From assembly GCA_905221605.1 (NCBI GenBank), contig CAJNDS010002329.1, positions 321,501-385,500 of the forward strand: DNA of 64,000 nt, in the 5' to 3' direction. Below, one piece after another: positions 43,101-52,529 of this stretch. The notes under the pieces are model-generated. The model saw only the letters and a program-made list of their open reading frames with translations, was not told the DNA's origin and did not search any database. The position numbers and the translations under genes were made by a program. The stretch is from Symbiodinium natans (taxonomy: Eukaryota > Sar > Dinophyceae > Suessiales > Symbiodiniaceae). Each line of letters begins with the position of its first letter. The stretch's first letter is position 1.

Positions 43101-46100
43101 GCTTGACATCCTCGAGTATGCGAATGATGAGACAAACAAAGTTACCTTCCACACAGACAAGAAATGTAAGCTAAATGTGAACAAAATGCTTCAGTGCTCT
43201 CAGGATATCAAAGACATCGACCCTGAGATGATTGTCAGCTGTTACACCAATTACTCAGGCAATGAGTTAGGCTGCCAGCCGCCACAAGTTCGAAAGACGG
43301 GCGAGTGGTATTCGAAGAACCCCGGGGTTTTGGCTCTTCTGTGGGATGCCAGCGGAATAAGCTACTTTCACATTCCTGAAAGTGAGATCCCGGCTGATCT
43401 TGCCTCCAATTCTCCGCAACCAAACACATGGAAGAGCGAGTGGCGAATGGCTTTCATGCCCTTCGACCAAGAGTCCTGCATTGGGATTGCAAGGCCTCAG
43501 GAGATCGTGCTCAACATTGCAATCTGCGGGGATTGGGCTGGCAACAATTGGTGGAAATGTCCGGACTGCCGTGCCACAGGCTTTGTGCCGGACTATTGTA
43601 TCCCTGGGCATGTGACCGAGCCAGCCACGGATTGCTGCACCATCTACGTGTCCAACCCATCCGCGGAGGAGCCCTTGAAGACACAGGCTTTCTTTGACAT
43701 TGACTATGTGAAGGTCTTTGAGCCGGCATCCTATGACTTGCCAAAATACCCGGCCGGTACCTACCGCAACGGTGGTTTGTTCGGATCAGAATGATCAGAG
43801 AAGTAGCCGCTGAGTAGCTTGTACACTGCCTCCAAAGAAGGGCGTCAGATATGTCATCCAGCTCCAGAGCTTATTCTCATATGACTTACTTCAAAGACAC
43901 CGCTGAAGCCATAGAAAAGACACGAGCTGGCTCAATTTTCGCGTCTTGATCGCGCTGGACCTTGTGTGCTTCACCAGTCATTGCTTGGCTTGCCGCAGGT
44001 AGACCTTGGCATCGACATCATCGATTTGCGTTGGTCTCAGATTCAGCCCAGGCTTCTCATCACAGGCCTCATTGTGCCTCATTGTGCCTCACTATTCCCT
44101 CTGCCGAGGAGTTCGCAATCTGAATCAATTTTCCCTGCGGGTGCAGCAGCCAAAGAGCGCTGGGCCTCGGAAGAGAACCCAGAGGTGAGAGCGCAAGGGT
44201 CTCGTGTGTTGTCTTGTGAGAGCCGTTCTGGTCAAGCGTGTAGCCAGAGCAGCCAGATGCTGTGGAGGTGGTTCTTGTGTACATACGTCTTGCAGCTGGA
44301 GCAGCGAGTGATTTGAGGACGCTAGCCCGAAGCTTGTTCCCCAGACGGAAAATGCTGTCTGTTGCAGGAGTGGGCCTGACAAGCCTCCGTTTGCAAGAAT
44401 CACCTCGAGTGGTCTCCTAGCTGGGGAACCTCGTGTGACTATTGCATGGGATGATGGTGCTTCACTGAGCCGTCACCCGTGCAGAGACAATTCTGCACAT
44501 GTTCCGATGCACATGCATGGAGCGTGTTGCAATGCATTGGCATCCACTTTCATGATCCTAAGGCGGTTCTGTCCGTCAAGACAAAGATCCTTTAGGTGCC
44601 CCTGGCTGTCCTCGTTTGCACTTGCAGAGTGAGCTGTGTTGAGTCATTGAGGTGTGATGTGGGCGGCGATGCCTACTGCACCTCCAGAGGCATTGCCCGA
44701 CGCCTTTATCGTGGAACAGTGTATTGTTTCAGTACTGAAAGAATGAAGAGGAATGGGCTGACGTCATGCAGATCATCAAGGCACCCAGTCAGAGCCTCGG
44801 ACGAAGCCATGACAAAGGCCTTGAGTGCTGCAACAGCTCACGAGGTACGAATTCCATTGACAAGACTGGTCTCTTCTCGGAGCCTTTCGCCACTTTGCAT
44901 CGTCATGTGGAGGCTCTTCGGGTTCAGTCAAGTTGCTCGTTTCGGTCAGGGGCCTGAAGGGGAATTCGCGCAGGCCTCGTTGGGATGTCATCTTCACATG
45001 CCAGCTACTGATGCTCTGCATGGAGCTCATGGTTTTTTAGCCGCTTTCAGGGAAAGCTTAAAGTGCTTGGCCCTGCTGTGACCTAAGGCCATCTCAGTGC
45101 CAAATGCTTCCCGGCAGCAGCCCCTGACAGATCCGACACTTGACCCTCTTCAAAGACAAAAAGACAGCTTGCAGGCATTATTGCTGTCGTTGGGCCACCG
45201 GGGTCACATGCTGAGTGCTTTGTGAATAGCAGCCACGAGCTGCTTGGGCTGCTTGGGCTGCTTGGGACTGCCAGGAGTAGCACTCAGCTGAGGTCCGGCA
45301 AGTCACGGCTTTGCCATCGCGTTCTGGGTGACCTTGCTGCCCAGGGAGTTCTGCCTGTGCAGGCTGTCCAACGTGACTAAATCAACTATACCCATTCATC
45401 CCCACTCCCGTGCCAGTGACTCCACCTGCTTATTTCGTTCGTATCAGGTTGCGTGCAGCAAGTTTGGGCCTGGGAAGAAGTTCAAAGCCGTGCAGGCCCT
45501 CCCAACAGCCGAAACAGCCGAGAGCAGGATTTACTCGTTTCCCTCTTCGTGCAGAAATAAGGATTGGCTGCGCTCCATCCTCTCCTTTGCATGTTGGTAT
45601 TCACCCTGCGTGCTTCTGCGTCATCCTCAGTCTATTCTGCTGCCATGCCGGATCATGTCAGCTGCTTTGGATTTTCGAGTCTGTCTTTGCTTGGGCTGCT
45701 GGTGGCCTTTGCTCTTGCTTCCCTGGCTTATGGCATAATGAAGGACTCGATGCACAAGCTCAGGATCTCTACCAATTTTTGGGAGTTGCGGTCCTGTGGC
45801 CTAGAAATGTCTAAGGGCTGGGAGGTGTGAGTAGGGTTGATGCAAAGTGGCGCTTTTCGCAACTTTGCAGCAGACTGGTCACCCAACAAAGCGAATCTTG
45901 TATCGTGCGGATACGCAGGTTTCGGCCAACTTGCTTGCGCATACCTGCAAGTTTTTAACGTCCTTCTGTCTGATATGTTTGAACAGGATCGTGCTGCAGT
46001 TCAGCCTGGTTACATTCGCTCTTGATCTTCGCTTTGATTATCGGCTTGTATCGCTTTCGTGAGGTCATCATAGATCCCAGATTCGCATTGCCTCTCCTAC

Positions 46101-49100
46101 AGGTTAGTCGTGCTTAGCATGCTGAGCTCGGGGTTTTCGTCATGTGAATCAACAACCTGTCCGCAGTACTGCGCTCTCTTTCACTTCAACCAGTTCTTTC
46201 CTGCAAGCATATGCAAACGTCTTTTCATTCCTGGACAGATACGAGAGCTGATTGCACACCATGGTGAGAGCTGTCATGTTGGCTTTTGCAGGTCAATATC
46301 TTGTACGATTTCAATCGTCGCTGAGTAGCTTGCTTGGTGATTACTGGAAGGCTTCGTGCATCAAAGATCGTGATCTTCCCTTGTTGCAGACAGGAGAGTA
46401 ACACTCACTTTCTGTTGCCTGTGTGGTGAAGTATGCGCGTGTGGCTGCCTGGTAGCGGCTTGGAGTCTAGTTTGTACGCTTTTCGTGATTGTCCAAATCT
46501 GGTCAACCAAGAAGCGGGTCTTTGGATCGTGCAGATATTTGCACGTGCTTGCAAATTTTGTCACGTTGTGCTTACTTGAAATGCCTGTGATGTTTGGGAT
46601 ACTGTAAACAGGTCCTCGATGATATGACATGGCAGCTAAATTCAGAACGTCCCCATGAGACCACATCACGTCGAGGAACGCAAAGGGAGGATTCCATGAA
46701 TGTTCTGTTGGTCCCCGGCGGGGTTCGGTGGGGAGGGGAAGGGCTGGGGTCATTGGTAGCCCTTGGGAACGACAAATGGAAGGCCACCTGGACTCAACTC
46801 ACCTGCCTTTACCAGATCGAACCGTTTTGGGGGCGTGGAGAGGAGGCGGGATCAGAAGTGGTTCCATTCTTGTGTTGTCCATTGCCAAGGTTGGACGACT
46901 TCGGTGCCCTATGCTCACGACTCAGAGACGCCGTCTCTTAAGGAAGATGCTGCTCTACTGTGTTCTCGGCGAGGTCCAGACGTGGAGCCTGGAGCCCCAA
47001 ACCTTTCCGTGTCCGAGGCAGGCTAAGCGTCCAAGAATCTGAAATGAAGCCTGAACACGCCTTGTAACTGCCTTGTAGCTAGAGTCGGGGGTTTACGGTG
47101 GAAACGCTGGAAACTTTGAGAGTCGAAGGCTCACGGAGTTTTGGTGCCACGGTCAACTCACTTTCAGGGAAATTCATGTTGTCAACTTTCTCAGATTCGC
47201 TGGTAGGAACGCTCTCCAATATTGGCCGAGATGATCCTTGATATCTTGCCGGAGGCTATAGGTATGGTCATGGGTGTTGCTCGAATGGTCATAAGGTCTC
47301 GTCATGGCAGGTGCGTTCTTCTGGTGCCCGTGTGGCATGTGTTGCCACCATGCACGATGATGCATCAGTGCACCGAATGAAGCTTGGATGCATATCTGAG
47401 TCTTTTGTCCGATGATAGTCCGCGCGCGGGTCCGGCACGCGAGTTGGAAAACACACACCGTCAGAAGTCTGGGAGGTCCGAGTCCGAAAATGGAAGAGCC
47501 GAGCCAATTAGGGCTTAGGGTTTTCAAGGTTTAGGGTGTGTAGGGTCCAGAGTTTTCAGGGTTTAGGGTTAGAGCTTTTGGGGTTCAAGGTTTTATATGG
47601 TTTAAGGTTTGAGAGTTTTGGGGTTTGTTTTTTAGGGTTTAGGGTGTTTAGGGTTTAGAGTTTTTAGGGTTTAGGGTGTACGTTTTTTTCGGGGGGCGGG
47701 GGGGCTTCTGGTTTAAGGTTTTTTTAGTGTTTAGGTTTTTTTTGGCTTAGAGTTTTTCTCGAAGTCCTTCTAGATGCCAATCTGTGCCCGTGGATGTTTT
47801 TTTTCCGGAAATTGTCCGACTGGCCCGTTTGGGTTTTCTGGCTTGTATTGTTTTTCTGGCCAGACTCGCCCCGACTCGTTGTTTCCGACATGGTCTCCTC
47901 CAGTCCATTAGATGGGCAGGGCATCGAATCGGCCACAGCTTAAGGCTATGGTCGTGGCCAGCCTTGGAGCACAAGGTGCGCGCTCGTGATTTCCGGATTT
48001 GCTCATTAAAGAATAGTGAGAGCAGCTCGTTTTAGAGCTGCGTTGTCGCAAGAGATCGCCCGAGGTCCCGATTCGGCAACCCGTGCTGAAGGATGGGAGA
48101 CATTGCGAGTTGGTTCAGCCATGTCGCATTCATGCGGGTTCCACGTTCTGCTTCGTCTTGTGCCACAGCAAACCTTTCTGAGGAGCGTCCGGACATTTTG
48201 CAAGCTCTCTGCAACCACAAGGACGGGCGTGACCGGCAAGAAATATTGGAGAGCTCCTTGACTCCTTGCCTGCTGCTTTCAGGCCGAGGATGGTTGGGAA
48301 GTCAGCCCGGCAAAGACTTGGACCACGCAAGTGTTGCCTTATCTTATGCTGTTCTAACCGTTAGGTCGAGCAGGCTTTGCTTGCAGAAGGAGCTCTGGAT
48401 GATTGGGCTGGACGTTCCCATCCGAGCCTATCTGTGCTGCACAATGCTGCACTAGCAAAGGCGAAAAGCATAGCCTCCAAGCTTATCAAAAGAGGCATCG
48501 ACGGCTTCAGCGTTGCAGATCTAGCCAGCGTGGTCGAGCGAGCTTGTATTGAGGCGCCGGATAGTGACGCATCGTGGAGATGAGTTGTGCACAAGTTCAA
48601 ATTCAGAAGCTGCGGTAACTCGTGCGGTGCTCAGGCCACAGTCGATTCGACTGCGGATCGTCTTCGAGGAGACATGCAGCAGTCCCAGAGGGAGTCCAAA
48701 CAACATCGAGAAACATATGCAACATCAAACGGGATATCTTTGAAGAGATATGAAGATGCAGAGGGTGCGCATGGTACCGCACGGCTTGCGCCAGGTGGGG
48801 TGATCGCCAGCGCATGTCCATGCAGCACCTCGCCAAAGCTTGCGAGGTGCAGCTTTGTATAGCTGACTTGTGGAAGCTTTCGGGAAACGAACTAGACGGG
48901 GCAACTGTCGGGAGGGCGGTCAGATGTGCGTGAATAACCGTTAGAAGGAGTTTGTGCCAGCTACCATGGCCGACCAGACCTTCTTCACCTCGGACTGCTA
49001 AACCTTGGCACATGTTTAGTCAAATTTAGTCGAACCGAGCTTCGGCCTGCATGGCAGCATGCTCAGGACGTTCGCCTGGAGGACATTGGAGGTCTCACGG

Positions 49101-50775
49101 ATGTAAAGCAGGACTGCTTCAATGCATGCAGTGCGTCAGCTCCTCACACAGCTCATTGCCAGGAGTTGATGGACATGCTTACGATGCCTACAAGGACGGA
49201 ACATTGCACACGGCAACCATCTCATACCTGCACACCCCAGGTATGCTGTGCTTCTCGACCGTGCCCCAGTTCGAACAAGAAAGGCAAGCACTCGCAAGCG
49301 CAAGGGTCTTGTCAAGTCACAGCGTCGTGGCGAGATGACGTCACCGACCAAGTACTCATCGCACTGCAGATCTCTGCAGGGCCTGATGCTCGTTGGCCCT
49401 CCTGGCTGTGGCAAGACCATGTTGATTCAGGCAGGCAGATGCTTTCTTTGGCCCTGCACGAGATTCTGCCGAAACCGTTCGAGGAGGAACATGGCAGAAA
49501 ACTGTTCCGAGACTGTAGAGACAGACTGTTCTATTAGCAGGTGCAGTCAGGAGGAATTCAGTTTCGAGCCGCAAGGGTATAAGATGTCCACTGGAGTCCA
49601 CTTTGGTGCAAAGCCTACCACGCAGCAAAGAAGTAGGCACAGAAGCCTTTCTATACACTTTTCGTAAATGCATGGTACCAAACAACTAGCTCAGCGGGGT
49701 ATCATGTTGGGCCCGGCGTGCTCAGGGTCTTTAGGGTTTAGGCTGGGGGCTTGTGGGCCCATGTTTCCAGGGTTTTGCTGTCTGAGGGAAATTGAGTTGC
49801 ACAGCATCTCTGCAGGCTCCTCAAGTCCCCAGTCAAAACAGTGTCGATTGCACGGCTTGCGCTGTGGTCAGGCTGATCTGAAGATGTCTAAAGCCTCTAA
49901 AGCTGCAATATGGATCAAAACCAATGTTCAAAGGGTTCACGGATTTGTTGTTGTTTTTCTTGCAGCGCTTGTGCAGCTTGGGAAGGCGGCAGCTTCCGAA
50001 ACAAAGGGCCTTCTGAGGCGGTGCAAGGGTTCACGGCTGCATTGCAAGTTCATTGCAAGTTGTAGCCGTGTGTCAGACCCCAAGTTGCAGTAGATTTGTC
50101 AGGTTCTTGTCCGTGAAGGGTCCAGAGCTGCTCTCCAAATACATTGGAGAGTCGGAGGCTGGTGTGCGGAAGGCACAGGGATTGCCAGTGGGCCAGAATA
50201 TCATGTCTCCGCCACGTCTGCGGCTTTGCAGAGGTGTTTGAGAGAGCTGCAGCTGCAGCTCCGGCTGTAATATTTTTTGACGAAATCGAGGCCGGACACA
50301 TTACATGCAGCTCTCCCTAGGATCCTCTATATCCAATTCCTTCCAGGCTTTGACGCCGAAACGTGGAGGTGCAACAACTTTGCTTGAAATTTGTACAGCT
50401 GTTTCCTATGCGCTTCTACGTTGCCAGCTGACTCGACGGGTGTCACTGACCGCGTTGTCAACCAGATGCTCTGTTACTTGGACGGGGTGCGAAGCCTCAG
50501 CATTGGCATCCGCAATCGGTGATTCGAAGAAATCTTGTTTCGGAGGTTGAGGATAGAGGTCGCGTTTTCGTGGCCCGAAGCTCTGTGCATTCTGTGCATT
50601 CACAGGCCTCTTGGCCTCTTCTTACATATTGTTGCACATTGCAGATGCGAGGTTGCAGCCACAGGGCGGCCAGACATGGTAGATCCTGCTCTTATGCGTC
50701 CGGGGCGCTTCGACAAGATTTGCTACTGTGGCCGCTTGGCTCAGAGACTTCAGCTTTTGATGCAGCAGTACTTGC
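33296..50775 (+). CDS. PEX1: PEX1, peroxisome biogenesis AAA+ ATPase (spliced, many small exons)
   Basis: PEX1 partners PEX6 in the hexamer that extracts ubiquitinated PEX5 from the peroxisomal membrane so matrix import can continue. The window holds an N-terminal double-psi-barrel-like domain (33.3-34.1 kb), a first AAA domain with a split Walker A reading GPPGSGKS (45.2 kb) and a second AAA domain with IGGLTDVK, GPPGCGKT, SVKGPELLSKYIG, FFDEIE, STGVTDRVVNQMLCYLDG and RPDMVDPALMRPGRFDK (49.1-50.75 kb). The TGVTDRVVNQ and KGPELLSKYIG signatures point to PEX1 rather than to other AAA proteins. The start is the ATG at 33,296. The C-terminal end after about 50,775 and the linker exons between 34,130 and 45,174 were not found. 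Many introns start GC instead of GT. The largest apparent intron contains other genes. Confidence 0.88.
34600..34990. repeat. Inverted pair of 15-bp arrays (GGATTCAGGAAACCA / TTTCCGAATCCGC)
   Basis: At 34,648-34,762 about eight units of GGATTCNGGAANCCA run on the + strand. At 34,856-34,990 about eight looser units of TTTCCCGAATCCGC, the opposite orientation, follow after about 90 bp. Together they could fold into a long imperfect hairpin. The stretch lies in a PEX1 intron. Confidence 0.8.
35099..35212 (-). repeat. Near-perfect CCCTAAA tract followed by G runs
   Basis: Ten or more CCCTAAA/CCCCAAA units at 35,099-35,172, the cleanest telomere-like tract of the window, then GGGGTCGGGGGGC and a long G run to about 35,206. 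Confidence 0.95.
36290..37215 (+). repeat. Degenerate TTTAGGG array
   Basis: Same-strand TTTAGGG/TTTTAGGG units with many variants, about 0.9 kb. Confidence 0.85.
37219..37632 (+). repeat. Tandem CCATTTGCAAACAC...GATGGGTT motif with G-rich spacers
   Basis: Copies start at 37,219, 37,287, about 37,367 and 37,464, with shorter ones at about 37,552 and 37,590. Each is about 37 bp and is followed by a GGGGGG-rich spacer, giving a loose 70-100-bp period. Conserved parts are TTTGCAAACACAA, GCTCGCATGATGGGTT and TGAAA. Confidence 0.85.
37900..39600. other. No recognisable gene; purine-rich GGA repeat at 38,840-38,930
   Basis: The GGAGGAGG-type run (units GGAGACGGAG and GGAGCAGGC) is strongly purine-rich on the + strand. 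A short GGCAT repeat lies at 38,398-38,420. Otherwise nothing is seen. Confidence 0.4.
39625..40137 (+). CDS. HAD-superfamily IIA-like protein exon, catalytic Asp missing
   Basis: The exon runs from the ATG at 39,625 to a GTGCTA donor at 40,138 (171 codons). The pattern fits a compact HAD fold of the IIA type: VVVSGEGCIYSPGKLFPWAE (residues 25-44) stands where these proteins have DxxGVLxxG, RVVVLQSFGSP (56-66) matches the RVVLLSN loop, and TLVVGECRLLVEAAQCAGLE (111-130) followed by FVCSGKHSSEFG matches the MVGD-x-x-x-TDI-x-GA-x-x-AGI region. Both Asp positions (DxxG and GD) are changed (Ser/Gly/Glu and Glu116), so it is probably not a phosphatase. The frame is open upstream to 39,322, so an upstream exon is possible; the 3' part was not traced. 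It lies within the apparent long PEX1 intron on the same strand. Confidence 0.6.
40140..42125. other. No recognisable gene
   Basis: May include remaining exons of the HAD-like gene. ORFs such as 41,306-41,722 (+) lack a domain. Confidence 0.3.
42133..42171. promoter_or_regulatory. Strong hairpin just before the GH16 start codon
   Basis: GATCCAAGCC (42,133-42,142) pairs with GGCTTGGATC (42,162-42,171), and inside them CTAGCC pairs with GGCTAG around a TTCC loop. It ends 6 bp before the ATG at 42,178. It could act in the 5' leader, or mark an insertion border (inference). Confidence 0.6.
42178..43794 (+). CDS. GH16 family beta-glucanase-like protein with PAN/apple-like domain, single exon
   Basis: A complete 538-residue ORF without introns. 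Residues about 30-48 (LAVTAGLVLAAFAACHLL) form one hydrophobic span, so the protein is probably a type II membrane or secreted protein. Residues 83-161 are Cys-rich (CWKNKTFW, CQLFCAS, YKCEHFSYW) and resemble a PAN/apple adhesion module. The C-terminal part is a GH16 jelly roll: PAFWLVNSDTGWPKGGELDI ends in the catalytic signature E308-L-D310-I-L-E313, matching ExDxxE. Near the end DWAGNNWW and FDIDYVKVFE are also typical. It probably cleaves or remodels beta-1,3- or mixed-linked glucan; the exact substrate is not visible. Being intronless among heavily split genes, and inside the apparent PEX1 intron, it may be a retrogene. Confidence 0.9.
   Translation: MAGELGLLTSELESGEVQARGKASSKWARSLAVTAGLVLAAFAACHLLTAKQSNSEVSNVIAQADLGSVVMDFDLTGMKTAKCWKNKTFWVEPSGEYHMPHSSKTPQINAAACQLFCASTYKCEHFSYWSDGACLLTSYSAYPQEYTGSDSKGVISGPRVCREINNGPTEQFTASALGLPQFRAKEAAGCGSLHDDYKLAWSAEGETFFEDWQFINKSETRGAEWYLNKTEAFHQGVVFASKAGAFMRVGEQVQPFKRRSVMLHSAQAWRPDVGFIVAMKYRHVPFGPGVWPAFWLVNSDTGWPKGGELDILEYANDETNKVTFHTDKKCKLNVNKMLQCSQDIKDIDPEMIVSCYTNYSGNELGCQPPQVRKTGEWYSKNPGVLALLWDASGISYFHIPESEIPADLASNSPQPNTWKSEWRMAFMPFDQESCIGIARPQEIVLNIAICGDWAGNNWWKCPDCRATGFVPDYCIPGHVTEPATDCCTIYVSNPSAEEPLKTQAFFDIDYVKVFEPASYDLPKYPAGTYRNGGLFGSE
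43795..45173 (+). other. Between GH16 and PEX1 D1; a few exon-like pieces
   Basis: Possible coding scraps are FPAGAAAKERWASEENPE (44,121-44,172, followed by GTGAGA), PPFARITSSGLLAGEPRVT (about 44,380-44,435) and EPFATLHRHVEALRVQ (about 44,880-44,930, before the D1 exons). They could be PEX1 linker exons; none is conserved enough to say. Confidence 0.25.
45174..48553 (+). CDS. PEX1: PEX1 exons, first AAA domain (D1)
   Basis: The Walker A motif is split by a 90-bp intron: IIAVVGPPG (45,174-45,202) joins SGKSRLCHRVLGDL (from 45,293); the phase is exact, the codon for the second Gly of GPPGSGKS being shared. Next are VLDDMTWQLNSERPHETTSR (from 46,612), where DD stands in for the Walker B acidic pair, and SLVALGNDKWKATW (about 46,750-46,790). 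The lid exon at 48,374-48,553 reads from ALLAEGALDDW to IKRGIDGFSVADLASVVERA. D1 in PEX1 is usually the less conserved ring, as here. Confidence 0.75.
47510..47755 (+). repeat. Degenerate TTTAGGG array inside PEX1 D1 intron
   Basis: About 240 bp of GGGTTTAGGG-type units with TTTTAGAG and TTCAAGG variants, lying between the D1 core exons and the lid exon. Confidence 0.8.
49067..50775 (+). CDS. PEX1: PEX1 exons, second AAA domain (D2)
   Basis: Exons in order: DVRLEDIGGLTDVK (49,067-49,103), ELMDMLTMPT (49,163-49,193), YAVLLDRAPVRTR (49,241-49,279), GLMLVGPPGCGKTMLIQ (49,380-49,430, Walker A), LVQLGKAAASETK (49,966-50,006), RFLSVKGPELLSKYIGESEA (50,091-50,172), VFERAAAAAPAVIFFDEIE (50,232-50,290, Walker B), ALTPKRG (50,347-50,367), STGVTDRVVNQMLCYLDGVR (50,428-50,506), EDRGRVFV (about 50,548-50,572), VAATGRPDMVDPAL and RPGRFDKICYC (about 50,652-50,742), then RLQLLMQQYL. 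Catalytic Lys, Walker B DE and the Arg finger region (RPGR) are all present, so D2 should hydrolyse ATP. Donors include GCAGGC after 49,430, GCACAG after 50,172 and GCCGGA after 50,290. Confidence 0.88.
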
Positions 50776-50899
50776 ACCAAACAAAGCCTCCGGCTCACAA
50801 GCAGGTCCTACTAGTCGCTTGCAGGTCTTCCATCAGATTCTGAAAGGCTCGCCATATGCGAGATCCTCGCCAGGCACGTCATCGTTTTAGTTGCCTGAC

Positions 50900-52500
50900 G
50901 GCTTTCCCCGTTTGGCTCTGTGTTTTTCCAGTCAGTTCGGACTGCATAGCCTATACGCAATTGTATTGCGGGCTTGCCAATGTCTTGGTTAGGAAGAATA
51001 ATCTGACGATTGATCAAGTCGATGGTCAAAGCAGAAGTAGCCTGACGGTCCGTAGCTCAGCGTGCCAACTATTTCAGCTTTGCCGCTTGCGTGGTTAGCA
51101 GTTTGTTCCAGCGCCGTTGCTGATGCTACCTGCAAACTACCTTGTTTTCCCTCAGTGCCTTTGGCTCAGGACCCCAATCGCAAGAAACCCTCACATGATG
51201 ATCATAAGCTGCGCAAAGAAATCTCGCTCACCTCTTGACAGGAACCGCTTTGACTTCAGGGCTAGCAGGATGTCGAACAAGCAAGGCTTCTAGCACCACA
51301 TGCTGAACTTGATACGCTGTTGTCCGCAGAATACACACTTGACTGTTGGACAATAGCAAGCTGATAGTGATGTCACCAAAGAAGCGGCCGAGCTGGGCTG
51401 ATCAAGGCCGTCGTGCATGAACTGCGCATGCAGACGTTCTATGAGTTCCTATGATGCTTGTAACAATCTTGCAATATATATATATATATATATACATATA
51501 TATACATGTATCTCAAGATGTGGTACTGCAATTGTGCCAAGCAGAGGCCCGCCATCCTCTGGATCCTCTCAGAGGCTCTCTGGATCCTCGCAGAGGCTCT
51601 CTGGATCCTCGCAAAGCCACGTGTCGACCGATTCTCAGGCATCTGCGGCATCTGCAAATGCCGAACCTTCGTTGGAAAGGGAGGGGGGGGCGGGTTGCAG
51701 GTCAAGGGACCTTGCTGGGAGGGGGGCTCAGGGCCTGTCAAGAGGTCTTTCAACAGATAGAGAGAGCGCAAGCAACCTTGCAAACCCCAGCCGCTTGTTT
51801 CGAACTCCCTCGTGGTTGAATGTGAGTAAAGGTGCTGGTTTCTCTGCATGCTCTAATATTGAAGACGTGATTTCCGGCCGCTCACTGGCGGGGGGTGAGT
51901 GGCAACCGAAAGACGAGCAAGATCGGATGGCCGTGCGGGGCAGGTCATGAATGGTAGTAGGGAGGCGAGCGAGATTTGGGGCCAATTGGGCATTCGGGTT
52001 CTTGCTTTGGGTCAGTTGGCTGTGCTAGCTGTTGCATAGAGGCTCCTCAGACGAGAGAAAACCATATCTGAGAGTGTAGTTCCTGTCATTGCAAGGTGCA
52101 ACGGTGTTTTCCCTCCACATAGCTTTGGACTTTACAGCTGTAGCCATGCTGCGGGTTTGTGGCGTTTGTGCAATTGTGATGGACAAGGAGATCGTGGCAG
52201 ATGGAGCAGAGAATCAGCAGCAGACCACGACTCGGACGCCATCGGCGCAAGGTTGGTGATCAGATGTAATCAGTAGCCTGTGATTTGTGGGATGGTGTTT
52301 GGTGCTCAGCCGAAGCCCCGTCAGAACGACGCGCTTTGAGACGCAGATCTGGTCTTGGGCTGAGCTGTGCAGTAACTAGTGTGCACACAGGCAAAGTTTC
52401 GGCAGGACATTTGTCGGCCCGAGGCTCTTATCTCTTCTTTACATGCGCGTGTTCTTTTGGGTCAGACGTGGCACAATACAGGACAATCTGCCTGCTCGCA
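50900..52500. other. No firm gene; TA repeat, 21-bp repeat and one possible first exon
   Basis: (TA)n-type DNA lies at 51,473-51,510. Three 21-bp units (GGATCCTCGCAGAGGCTCTCT) lie at about 51,560-51,615. ATGGACAAGGAG at about 52,169 opens a short protein-like stretch (MDKEIVADGAENQQQ) ending in a GTTGGT donor, possibly an exon. The PEX1 C-terminus may also lie here. Confidence 0.35.
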
Positions 52501-52529
52501 GGGCCCTTGAGAAGCACCGTAATTCCAAC

